Part shown: positions 56,626-64,000 of the stretch, piece by piece
Numbering within the stretch: the stretch's first letter is position 1
Layout of the letters: each line of letters starts with the position of its first letter
From: Rhizobium leguminosarum
GTDB taxonomy: Bacteria; Pseudomonadota; Alphaproteobacteria; Rhizobiales; Rhizobiaceae
Assembly (NCBI RefSeq): GCF_002953715.1
Contig: NZ_CP025015.1
Span: 1-64,000, forward strand
Reading direction: 5' to 3'
DNA: 64,000 bases
Notes under the pieces: generated by a model
Told to the model about the DNA's origin: nothing
The model's database searches: none
What the model saw: only the letters and a program-made list of their open reading frames with translations
Program-made: the position numbers and the translations under genes

Positions 56626-57258
56626 CGGCAGCCTATCCAAAATGATCCGCTCCTGCAATGGCACTGTCAGTCGGACAAAGATCATCGGCCCGTCGGTCCT
56701 GAAGGATGTGCGCTTGCTCTCGGTCTCGAACACCAAGAGTTGCAGCCGCGCCATCGGCAGCAGGCGCTCAACGAGTTTGGCAACGCTGTTGCGGACAGGC
56801 GGTCCCCAGCGCGTGGCAATGCGACCTTCCTCCACCCAGGCCTTCGCCCGGCCTTGAATGAGCAGCAGGACCTGGGCTGCTACATCGCGATCGAGATTGA
56901 CGAGCGACCTGGCACCTGGCGGTGGAGCAATACCGGCGCCTCGACTGTTCATCTCCGACAACGCCATTTCAAGAAACTGGCGTTGCAGTTTCGAAAGCGA
57001 TTCTGCTGTTTTTGCACGTAACTCGTTGCGCCGCTTGGTGTCGAGTTCCTCGCGGAAAGCAACCAGGGCCGGCCGGCGTGGTCGCTGCCCGGCCTGCATG
57101 CGAGCCCAATAACCGCGAGGCGGCTTTGGGACCTGCAGCTTGGTGCAGAGCTTGCCGATCGCCACGTCCGAAAGGCCAAGTTCCTTGGCGATCTCGCTGG
57201 TCGGTTTCTCCCATACGAGGGCGAAGAGTTCTTCCCTGGATAGTTTCCGTCGTGGCAT
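56548..57258 (-). CDS. Helix-turn-helix-like protein with replaced C-terminus
   Basis: The start is ATG 57258 (MPRRKLSREELFALVWEKPT). Residues 1-60 hold a helix-turn-helix-like segment (TSEIAKELGLSDVAIGKLCT) then KPPRGYWARMQAGQRP, a block I associate with uncharacterised rhizobial proteins. The last about 30 residues (RLPLSMGALRSPPAPNSTQP) read antisense through the methylase remnant, so the native C-terminus was lost at a junction near 56625-56645. A TTG at 57264 would add two residues. It may still be expressed; function unknown. Confidence 0.5.
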   Translation of the reverse strand: MPRRKLSREELFALVWEKPTSEIAKELGLSDVAIGKLCTKLQVPKPPRGYWARMQAGQRPRRPALVAFREELDTKRRNELRAKTAESLSKLQRQFLEMALSEMNSRGAGIAPPPGARSLVNLDRDVAAQVLLLIQGRAKAWVEEGRIATRWGPPVRNSVAKLVERLLPMARLQLLVFETESKRTSFRTDGPMIFVRLTVPLQERIILDRLPLSMGALRSPPAPNSTQPPRPSTFSS

Positions 57259-57359
57259 CTTCAAGCATCTTTTTCAGGCGAGCGCCTTCACCAAGGCGAC
57301 ACCTTCGGTCTGGTGCGGGATATTTTGGATAGGCTGCCGCTGTCCATTGGCGGCCGAGC

Positions 57360-58157
57360 CTAGCCGTTGGGCTTTGGCCTTGCCTTCCCCTTCATCCGGA
57401 CCGTGACGATCTTCGGGCTGTGGCCGCTTCGCTCTATGTCGATGATGCCGGAAGCCTCGACAAGGTCTGTGAGGCGGGCAAAACCGTAGTTGCGGGCGTC
57501 AAAATCCGACGATTGTTTTGCAAGATGGGCGCCGACACGGGCCAGGTTTGCGCGGCCGTCTTCATCGGCCGACGCCGTCACGGCATTCTCAAGCATCTTC
57601 AACGCGGCAGCATCAAGCTTCGGTTTTACAGGCGCCTTTGCCGGGGATGCCTTGACCTCCTTGGCCTTCACGACGGCAGCCGGTTGCGGATCTTGGCGGG
57701 CCTCGGGCTCGACGGAGTTAGCGTTGAGGACATCGAAATAGACGAACTTGTCGCACGCGGTAATGAAGGGGCGCGGTGTCTTCCGCTCGCCGAAACCGTA
57801 AACGGTCACGCCCTGTTCGCGGATGCGTGACGCGAGCCTCGCGAAATCGCTGTCGCTCGAGACGATGCAGAATGCGGAAAAGCGGCCGGTATAAAGAAGG
57901 TCCATTGCGTCGATGATCATCGCCCCGTCCGTCGCATTCTTGCCTGTCGTATAGGCAAATTGCTGGACGGGCTGAATTGAACGCTCCAGCAGGCACTCTT
58001 TCCAGCCGTTGAGATTTGGCTTGGTCCAATCGCCATAGATGCGCCTTACACTGGCGGTGCCATAGGTGGCGATCTCCGCAAGGAGCCCGCTGACGATCTT
58101 CGGCGAGGCGTTATCGCCATCGATGAGGAGAGCCAAGGTGTCGGATGTGCCGGCCAT
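57360..58157 (-). CDS. Second NYN-domain putative RNase with LOTUS/OST-HTH domain
   Basis: A 265-residue protein. The NYN domain shows LLIDGDNASPKIVSGLLAEI (about 10-30), MIIDAMDLLYTGR and SSDSDFARLASRIREQG. An Ala/Lys/Pro-rich linker (about 155-185) follows, then a C-terminal OST-HTH region (GRANLARVGAHLAKQSSDFD, then ARNYGFARLTDLVEASG). It is clearly related to the protein at 3896-4630. It lies 70 bp downstream of a cold-shock gene on the same strand, here with the cold-shock gene first. Confidence 0.85.
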   Translation of the reverse strand: MAGTSDTLALLIDGDNASPKIVSGLLAEIATYGTASVRRIYGDWTKPNLNGWKECLLERSIQPVQQFAYTTGKNATDGAMIIDAMDLLYTGRFSAFCIVSSDSDFARLASRIREQGVTVYGFGERKTPRPFITACDKFVYFDVLNANSVEPEARQDPQPAAVVKAKEVKASPAKAPVKPKLDAAALKMLENAVTASADEDGRANLARVGAHLAKQSSDFDARNYGFARLTDLVEASGIIDIERSGHSPKIVTVRMKGKARPKPNG

Positions 58158-58227
58158 CTGTCAGCCTCTTCCTATGGCCATGCTCCACACGATGGTTGGC
58201 AGGCTGGATAGTTACAACGTCCTGGAG

Positions 58228-58431
58228 TTACAGGACCGATACATTCTCTGCTTTGGACTTTCCGGTTTTGCGATCCTGTCCAACTTCGAAGCTCACCTTA
58301 TCGCCTTCACGGAGTGAACCGCCACGTTGCAGTGCAGACACATGGACGAAGACGTCCTGTCCGCCATTCTCGGGTGTAATGAAGCCGAAGCCCTTGTCGT
58401 CATTGAAGAATTTGACGGTACCGGTTGCCAT
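58228..58431 (-). CDS. Second CspA-family cold-shock protein
   Basis: A 67-residue OB-fold protein with RNP1 KGFGFI and RNP2 VFVHVS intact, differing from the protein at 4783-4989 at many positions (for example KFFNDDKGFGFITPENGGQD). It precedes the NYN-LOTUS gene with 70 bp between stop and start, consistent with co-transcription. Confidence 0.93.
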   Translation of the reverse strand: MATGTVKFFNDDKGFGFITPENGGQDVFVHVSALQRGGSLREGDKVSFEVGQDRKTGKSKAENVSVL

Positions 58432-59013
58432 GGAAATTCCAATCCTATCTAAGCGTGCCGCGATTTCGCAGCGAAGCTACAACGGGAGCTGGACCGCATC
58501 AACCAACAAAAGCCATTCCGTCGCTGGCGCTGTATGGCCAAGCTTCGTTAATATCGGCGGAACGGTCCGGCGGGGGCAGTCTATCCCGACTTCCGCTTTT
58601 GCGCACATCGCTGAAAGCTCCGATGCCTTCCATCGTTTGTTCGAGACTAGGCTTGGCCTCGGCGGAAGAGTGGAGGACGAGGGGGAGGCGAGACGCACTC
58701 GGTTCAGGCTTGGGAAGTCGAGGTGCCGGTTGCCGTGGAGGATCATCTGGACTGGCTACGGCCGGCGCTTGATGCGCCGGATTCGCGACCAGAGCAGGAT
58801 CACGAGGATCGTCATCCGCAGCGTGACGGCGAGGAACGGCTTTTAAAGGAAATGCACCGCGAGGATTTGGAGCCGGAGGATTATCTGGATTGGTGGAAAC
58901 GTTAAATTTAGGGACAGCCCGGCGTTAGCGGAGGGTGATTCACGGCCGGCAGCCGACCGCAGACGGTCCCAAAACGAGAACTGACAAATATTGAAAGCCT
59001 ATGGACTTGGAAG
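58432..59013. other. Interval with a possible small acidic ORF
   Basis: About 580 bp between divergently placed genes. A plus-strand frame at 58723-58905 (GTG start) would encode a 60-residue acidic protein ending in LEPEDYLDWWKR. It has no clear ribosome-binding site, and other frames are also open here, so it is not supported as a gene. Confidence 0.35.
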
Positions 59014-60195
59014 CTATGTTTTCGCGGGCGCCGGCGATAAATAGTGTGAGTGGAAAAGTTCAACTCCCGTGGTCTCATCATGGGCGACGGCTGATACCAA
59101 GCTCGTGCCGTGAAGCTCGGTTTGGGCCCATTCCAAGAACTTCAGGTGTACCACCATTGCCAGCCCATTAGTCGCGACGGTTGCCGGCGTCGGCATGCGT
59201 AAGGAACCGTCACGCGTGAAGTCGTTTTCATCCTTGGTCTTGAACTTAATCAGAACGGTCATAATCGCACCAAATCTCTTTGCGTTTTCGAAGTAGCGCT
59301 TGCCGATCTCGGGCGAGAACATAGCTGCAGCGAATGAGTCGGCGACAGCGAGCGCCAAATACATGGTGAAGTCCGAAAGCTCGTCGGCGTGCTTCTGGTC
59401 GTCAGGCCGCCGTGAATCCCTTCGCTTGATATTGCCATGAAAATAGAAGCCCCGTCTCTCGACAAGGTGTTCGATCATGGCTTTGGCATCAGGATATTCC
59501 GCGACAAGCTCCTTTGTCTTTGAGCCATTATGGAGGGGATCGGTGCGGAAATCGCTGATCGTTGCCGAAACCATCACAACAAATTCGACGCTCGAAAGCA
59601 TTTCATCCACCAACTGGGACTTTTTGAACTTTCCGTTGCCATACAAGGATTCAAACAAAAGGAAGCAGTAGCGGAACGCGTCGATATAACGACGTTCCAT
59701 GGATGCCTCTCGGGCCATTTGCAGAAATGAGGTCACGAAGGACGGGTCGTCGCTGCTCTCTGTGGCAAAGAAGGCCTGCGCAACCATAGAAAACCCTATC
59801 CGCGATTTCGGTGTGACGGTGGACGATTGGAAATTAAAGATTTTGATCTGCGCCCGTTCCGCGTCATCCTTCGGGATGAAGGCGACCTCAACGTCATCGG
59901 CGTTGATTTCCAAAGAATGGTGGATGCTGAGAAAGTGTTGAAGGCGCTTGACGATCTGGACTGCGACGCTGCCAAGGCTGTCCCGCATCTTAATATCTGC
60001 GGCGATTGGACCGTGATCAGAAGTCGTCAGTTGAGGCGCCATGCTCAGCGGCTGGTCACGGAATGTCACCGTGATATGAGTGACCTCGTGGTCCTTCCGT
60101 TCCAATTCCAACACCGCGCCACCGTGTCCCTCCAAGGGCCAGGAGTCGTCGAGGATAAATGACCGTTTAAGAGGGAAGCGGTAGCGGATGTGCAT
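59014..60195 (-). CDS. HEPN-like protein, uncharacterised
   Basis: A 393-residue soluble protein. The C-terminal half is helical and contains LVERRGFYFHGNIKRRD near residue 245-262, where R-GFYF-H fits the Rx4-6H signature of HEPN RNase domains. Upstream helices (YIDAFRYCFLLFESLYGNGK) fit the fold. The N-terminal 150 residues are beta-rich and may sense or bind something. HEPN proteins are frequent in toxin and phage-defence loci. No partner is encoded next to it, so the assignment rests on one motif and predicted helices. Confidence 0.5.
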   Translation of the reverse strand: MHIRYRFPLKRSFILDDSWPLEGHGGAVLELERKDHEVTHITVTFRDQPLSMAPQLTTSDHGPIAADIKMRDSLGSVAVQIVKRLQHFLSIHHSLEINADDVEVAFIPKDDAERAQIKIFNFQSSTVTPKSRIGFSMVAQAFFATESSDDPSFVTSFLQMAREASMERRYIDAFRYCFLLFESLYGNGKFKKSQLVDEMLSSVEFVVMVSATISDFRTDPLHNGSKTKELVAEYPDAKAMIEHLVERRGFYFHGNIKRRDSRRPDDQKHADELSDFTMYLALAVADSFAAAMFSPEIGKRYFENAKRFGAIMTVLIKFKTKDENDFTRDGSLRMPTPATVATNGLAMVVHLKFLEWAQTELHGTSLVSAVAHDETTGVELFHSHYLSPAPAKT

Positions 60196-60259
60196 ATGGA
60201 AGCTATTACCTCATGAATACAATGGCGTCACGGAAATCGCCCGATCGTACCCGATGTAT

Positions 60260-61143
60260 TCACTCCTTCGCGTACGCTATCTCCTCAACTTTCGGCAAAT
60301 CTGCCGTTGAAGGCTGCAAGGTGGAGATATTAGCCTTCAAGACCGGCAGGCGATTCAGATAAGCTTCCGATTGCAGCGCTGCCCGCCGTTCCTCTAGCGT
60401 CGGATGTGTCGACAGCAGAGAGCCTGCCGCCACACCCCGAAACATCAGCCCGGCATGCTGACGCTCGAATTCGCTCAGTTCCGGCCCGTTATGCAATTTT
60501 TCCAGCGCGGCGATCATGTGTTCCTTGCTAGTGAGGGCGGCGCCGATGGCATCGGCCCAGTATTCCCGGCTGCGCGACAGGCGCAGCACTAAGCCAGGTC
60601 AGGAGCCAGCGGCCCCAGCGTTGCAAGGTGTCGGAGAAGCCGAGGTACCAGACCAAGGAATTCTGGAACGAGCGGGCCAGACCCATGCGGCGCATGTCAT
60701 TGTTGGCGACATGGCCGAGTTCATGGCCGATAATGGCATCAACCTCGTCTTCGCTCAGGCTGTCGATCAGTGGCTGGCCGATAACGACCAGCGCGTTGTC
60801 GGCGCTGGCGCCGATGGCATAGGCATTGTTGTGCGGCATAACGGCCACCCATGGGCGGGTTTTGAGACCCAACTGCGCCGCCAGAGCATACACTCGCTGC
60901 GCAAGCCGGATCATCTTCCTTCAGCAGGCTGCCGAGCCCGACCAGGCCCCAGAGCGTACCCCAGACCGGCACCACCAGGAAACCGCCCAAGGCGCTTCCC
61001 GCCGCAACGCCAACGCCGATGCCGACCGGCGCGGAAATCAGGCTGCCCCACGCCAGTCCAACCCAGCTCCCGGCGACCAGTCCCAGCTAGGTCGGCAGGC
61101 TGCTACTTTTGAGGTGCCGATAGTTGATGGTCATTTCGGTCAT
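60260..61143 (-). pseudogene. Decayed M48 (HtpX-like) metallopeptidase
   Basis: Remains of an M48 peptidase following the coupling protein. The ATG at 61143 (MTEMTINYRHLKSSSLPT) meets a TAG where a Trp codon is expected. The membrane part (ALGGFLVVPVWGTLWGLVGL) is in one frame. The catalytic HELGHVANNDMRRMG is in another, and a deletion near 60600 joins it to REYWADAIGAALTSKEHM. The gene overlapped the coupling-protein gene by about 40 bp. At least three lesions make it inactive. Confidence 0.78.
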
Positions 61144-62836
61144 CGCTTTCCCCTCTTGTCATCAGGCCGATGCGTTGTCGGCAGGTTTCGCTCTTTTCAT
61201 GCACCACAAGCTGCGTCTTGAATGGCCTCGTGCCCGCAATATCGGTAATCCCGTAGCGCCAGCCGTCACCCTGCCAGCCGCCCAGCAGTTCCCTGACCTC
61301 GTCGCTGGTCAGCAGCGGGCGGCCAAGAAACTGGACGCTTTCAGTCATCGAGAAGCTCGTGTTGGTGGAGGCGTCGCCGTACCACTCGCCAAGATGGGAC
61401 GAGATGCTGGCGCTGGCGCGGGTCGTCCGGATTGCATGGGTCTTGTGGCCGAGATAGCCGCCGATCATCTTTGCGGTGTCGTCATCATTGATGCCGAAGA
61501 ACTGCTTGACGGCACAATTGAGGAACGGGCGCCAGCTGTTGCCCGGATAGTGTTCCTCGATCGAGTAGATGTCCTGCAGGAAGAACCAAAGCCGGATTCC
61601 AGCGCCGGCGTGAGTGCGGATCGCGTCACGGTATTCGGGGAAGGCGCCGATATTCAGAAACTCATCGAGTACGAACAGAACCGGGATGTCCGGAACGCGT
61701 GGATTGGTAAGCATGGCATCAAGTGCTGTTTTCAGCACCACCCGGAGCCATCCCGAGAAGGTCTTCATCATATCGAATGGAATCTCAATATAAACCGTGG
61801 CGGGCCGGTCCTTCAGGCTCTCGAAGCTGACATCGTTGCCGCTAACGCTGCGTTGGATATCCGCGTCCTTCCACTTATAGAGCTTGCTGGTCAGCGTCTC
61901 CTGCAGAACCTTCAGTCCCCGCAGCGGATCTTTTTCGAGGCTCGCGCGCGCGCCATCGGCGGACGGAGGGAAAGCTTCCATCTCCTTTGCGACTTTGAGC
62001 AGACTGGCGCCTTTCAGCGATGCCATCTGGCACACGGTTGCTAACGTTCGGCGGTGCGGCGGCGCCTTATATCGCACGAACATGACGATCGCGGTCATAA
62101 AACCGACCGCGTCATCGGCAAAGAACGCCGGTGATTTCGGGTCGCGCGGGAACATCTGCATGGCGATCGCGCGGGCATCGGACTCCCGGCGGACTCGGCT
62201 GACGGGGTCGAAACGGTGGACAGGCTTGCCGGATCCACCGTCCAGCGGCGCGATCCGATACACGGGCCCGAGTGTGCTACGCCATTGCGACGTTGCTTCG
62301 AACAGTTCCCCCTTCGGGTCGAGCACGACGCAGCTCCCCTGATAACGCAGCAGGTTCGGAATGATGGTTGTCTTGCCTTTGCCTGAACGTGTCGGGGCGA
62401 TGGTGAGCAGATGGCCGTCGCCGTCCCAATGTGCGAACCCGGCAGGTGTGGCCTGGCCTTCGTCGCTGAATGTGCCGAGCTGGATCGACCGGGGATCGTC
62501 GAAAGCTTTCCTGTCCCGAAGGTACGGCCGAAGATCCTGCGACGTCGGCCACCTGGCCGACCCGTAGAGGGGCGGAGGATCGGCAATCTGGCGCTCGCGT
62601 TCCTGACGGGCCGCGAGATCACGCTTCGCACGTTCGATAATCGGTCCGGGATCTCGTCCTGAGCGCACCGCAGCGTCCACCGCGTCAGCCACTTCAGGCC
62701 CATACAATTCCTCGACGTGCTGCCGCGCTGAACGGGCCTTCAGATTCCTGCCGGTTTTTGCGCCCCATTTCCCCCATCTCAACGCAAGCGAGAGATGACG
62801 CTCCAGATCGCCAAACAGATCGAATTTATTACTCAT
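61103..62836 (-). CDS. VirD4/TraG-type conjugative coupling protein
   Basis: A 577-residue type IV coupling ATPase. Walker A APTRSGKGKTTIIPNLLRY (about 150), DPKGELFEATS, and Walker B VLFVLDEFLNIGAFPEYR (about 392) are intact, as is the C-terminal GRPLLTSDEVRELL. The N-terminal transmembrane helices typical of VirD4 are absent, so it may be shortened or a soluble variant. No relaxase or mating-pair genes are in the window; it points to conjugation genes further along the plasmid. Confidence 0.9.
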   Translation of the reverse strand: MSNKFDLFGDLERHLSLALRWGKWGAKTGRNLKARSARQHVEELYGPEVADAVDAAVRSGRDPGPIIERAKRDLAARQERERQIADPPPLYGSARWPTSQDLRPYLRDRKAFDDPRSIQLGTFSDEGQATPAGFAHWDGDGHLLTIAPTRSGKGKTTIIPNLLRYQGSCVVLDPKGELFEATSQWRSTLGPVYRIAPLDGGSGKPVHRFDPVSRVRRESDARAIAMQMFPRDPKSPAFFADDAVGFMTAIVMFVRYKAPPHRRTLATVCQMASLKGASLLKVAKEMEAFPPSADGARASLEKDPLRGLKVLQETLTSKLYKWKDADIQRSVSGNDVSFESLKDRPATVYIEIPFDMMKTFSGWLRVVLKTALDAMLTNPRVPDIPVLFVLDEFLNIGAFPEYRDAIRTHAGAGIRLWFFLQDIYSIEEHYPGNSWRPFLNCAVKQFFGINDDDTAKMIGGYLGHKTHAIRTTRASASISSHLGEWYGDASTNTSFSMTESVQFLGRPLLTSDEVRELLGGWQGDGWRYGITDIAGTRPFKTQLVVHEKSETCRQRIGLMTRGESDDRNDHQLSAPQK

Positions 62837-63246
62837 TGATTGCCCCAGCCGTTATAGTTAGAGTAGCAATCACAAATTGGAACGCAACCGGCCTTTATTG
62901 CGCTATACTTGATTTGTAGGGCTATTACCGCAGTCGAAAGGCCCAGCAAGGGCGGGACCGACCGCGCGGCTTGGGCCGAGATATGAAACGCCATTTGACG
63001 CGTGAACACGCGGGCGCAAATGACAAAAAGCATTGTCATTGGTCATTGTTGCAATGGCAACACAGCCTCCGGAACCGGAGGCACAGTCAGAAGCTCTTAA
63101 GGTTGGACAACCTGAAGAGATATAGGTGAAGACATAACTGATTACGAAGCGCCTGCTGTCCGACAACCAGACAAACGGGGCGTTCTGCGTAGTGGTGCAA
63201 CTTTATATGGCGGTTAGGATCTTGGATGCTCCTGGGGGAGGTGCAT
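62837..63246. other. Intergenic region with two hairpins
   Basis: 410 bp between divergent genes (coupling protein to the left, membrane protein to the right). A perfect hairpin GCCTCCGG-AA-CCGGAGGC lies at 63065-63082, and a second one, CTCTTAAGGTTG/CAACCTGAAGAG with one mismatch, lies at 63094-63119. Neither is followed by a T run, so a regulatory or transcript-stability role is more likely than termination. Minus-strand frames here are not convincing. Confidence 0.5.
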
Positions 63247-64000
63247 ATGACGATCAGTGATAGTGAATTCACGCTTTTACTTGCAAGTCTAGACAGAAAT
63301 AGTGACCGGACACGGTCGGCTGTCTATTTTTTTGTCATTGTATTTGCCGTTAGCGCGACGTTTGTCTTCAGCGCCTACTTTAACGACGTACCCAAAGCGC
63401 GCGTCGAAGCTCAGGCTCAGAGATACCGTGTGCTTTTGGATCACGCGGCCTCATGCGCCAGCCTCAAGGAGACCATGTATTTCGATCCTACGTTCAATGA
63501 GCATGGTCTTCTCACCGATACGGAGCCTTGCACCGTAGGGACACCCGATGAAAAGTCATCGCTGATCTCTTTGCGATACAGTTTGATAGCGCACCACATT
63601 CAGCAGTTCATGGATGATAGATTCAGAAAGGGCAGCACCTTTAGCATTCCGATCTTAGGTGTTGCGATCGATCGAACGGTCTTCTGGATTTTCAATGGAA
63701 TTGCCGGCCTATTGGGAAGTTTCATCTTGTACTGCCTGATTCAGAATGAAGCAGAGCTGCTAAGATTTCTGATTGACTCAAGCAAAGGGAATGCCATTCG
63801 TCTCAGGTTGATACTCGCAACGCAAATATTAGGTGATCGTGGCCGGCCGCGCCTCGACCAGAAAACCGAAGGATCCTCGCTCGTGCAACGCGACGAGTGG
63901 TTTCGACCCATACGATGGGTGTTCGTGTTGCCGATCTTGGCATCGCTTTATGTGCTTTTGGATCAATTCTACGTATCCGAATTCTTGCTTACGATTAAGA
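63247..64000 (+). CDS. Membrane protein, 3' end beyond the window
   Basis: An open frame from ATG 63247 (MTISDSEFTLLLASLDRNSD) to the end of the window, 251 codons so far. GGGGGAGGTG lies just upstream of the ATG. Hydrophobic segments are at about 27-46 (SAVYFFVIVFAVSATFVFSA), about 145-165 (TVFWIFNGIAGLLGSFILYC) and about 225-240 (WVFVLPILASLYVLL). The segment between the first two is probably periplasmic, with paired Cys (HAASCASL, EPCTVG). No family recognised. Confidence 0.75.
   Translation, partial: MTISDSEFTLLLASLDRNSDRTRSAVYFFVIVFAVSATFVFSAYFNDVPKARVEAQAQRYRVLLDHAASCASLKETMYFDPTFNEHGLLTDTEPCTVGTPDEKSSLISLRYSLIAHHIQQFMDDRFRKGSTFSIPILGVAIDRTVFWIFNGIAGLLGSFILYCLIQNEAELLRFLIDSSKGNAIRLRLILATQILGDRGRPRLDQKTEGSSLVQRDEWFRPIRWVFVLPILASLYVLLDQFYVSEFLLTIK

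Noticed and set aside
58723..58905. Acidic 60-codon frame upstream of the HEPN-like gene
   Set aside because: GTG start without ribosome-binding site, competing frames open, no family.

Overview
The window looks like a segment of an alphaproteobacterial (Rhizobiales/Hyphomicrobiales-type) repABC plasmid or megaplasmid. It opens with an intact repA-repB-repC replication/partition module, with an antisense ctRNA between repB and repC and two parS-like palindromes flanking repC. A VirD4/TraG-type coupling protein lies near the other end. Plasmid-typical debris (DUF1612, helicase, methylase and M48 remnants) and two insertion sequences with definable ends lie between.

Layout. 1-5 kb: repABC, then a NYN-LOTUS putative RNase with a cold-shock protein. 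5.8-10 kb: a tyrosine recombinase and an IS66-family element (7205-9033, 8-bp target duplication) inserted into a DUF1612 gene that is also truncated at its 3' end. 10-28 kb: a probable defence island. It holds a CHAT-domain caspase-like protein facing a four-gene ubiquitin-like conjugation operon in the order Ubl, E2, JAB peptidase, E1, which is the order of Bil (bacterial ISG15-like) systems. Upstream of that operon on the same strand are an ImmA/IrrE-UvrD fusion helicase, an XRE-like protein, a sigma-region-4-like protein, a 65-residue zinc-ribbon protein and SbcC/SbcD. A divergent WYL-domain regulator with AATTTCTATA direct repeats in its promoter region caps the cluster. 28.3-29.8 kb: an IS630-type element with 24-bp perfect terminal repeats, a frameshifted transposase and a divergent winged-helix gene inside it. 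30-31.7 kb: two paralogous membrane-anchored beta-sandwich proteins. 33.8-55.4 kb: a four-gene minus-strand operon encoding two giant proteins of 3877 and about 2758 residues, a signal-peptide membrane protein with a TTG start, and an M23 peptidase. I recognise no known system there. 56-58.4 kb: a methylase remnant, a truncated helix-turn-helix-like gene, and a second NYN-LOTUS/cold-shock pair. 59-64 kb: a HEPN-like protein, a decayed M48 peptidase, the coupling protein, and a membrane protein that runs off the end.

How the parts may work together. In the defence island, the E1 would activate the tandem beta-grasp Ubl, the E2 would transfer it, and the JAB peptidase would process or remove it. 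The CHAT protein could be an associated effector, and SbcCD plus the helicase give a DNA-processing arm; control of the whole by WYL is inference. In the giant operon, the membrane protein and the cell-wall peptidase point to the envelope as the site of action. All functions are inferred from reading the sequence; no database search was run.
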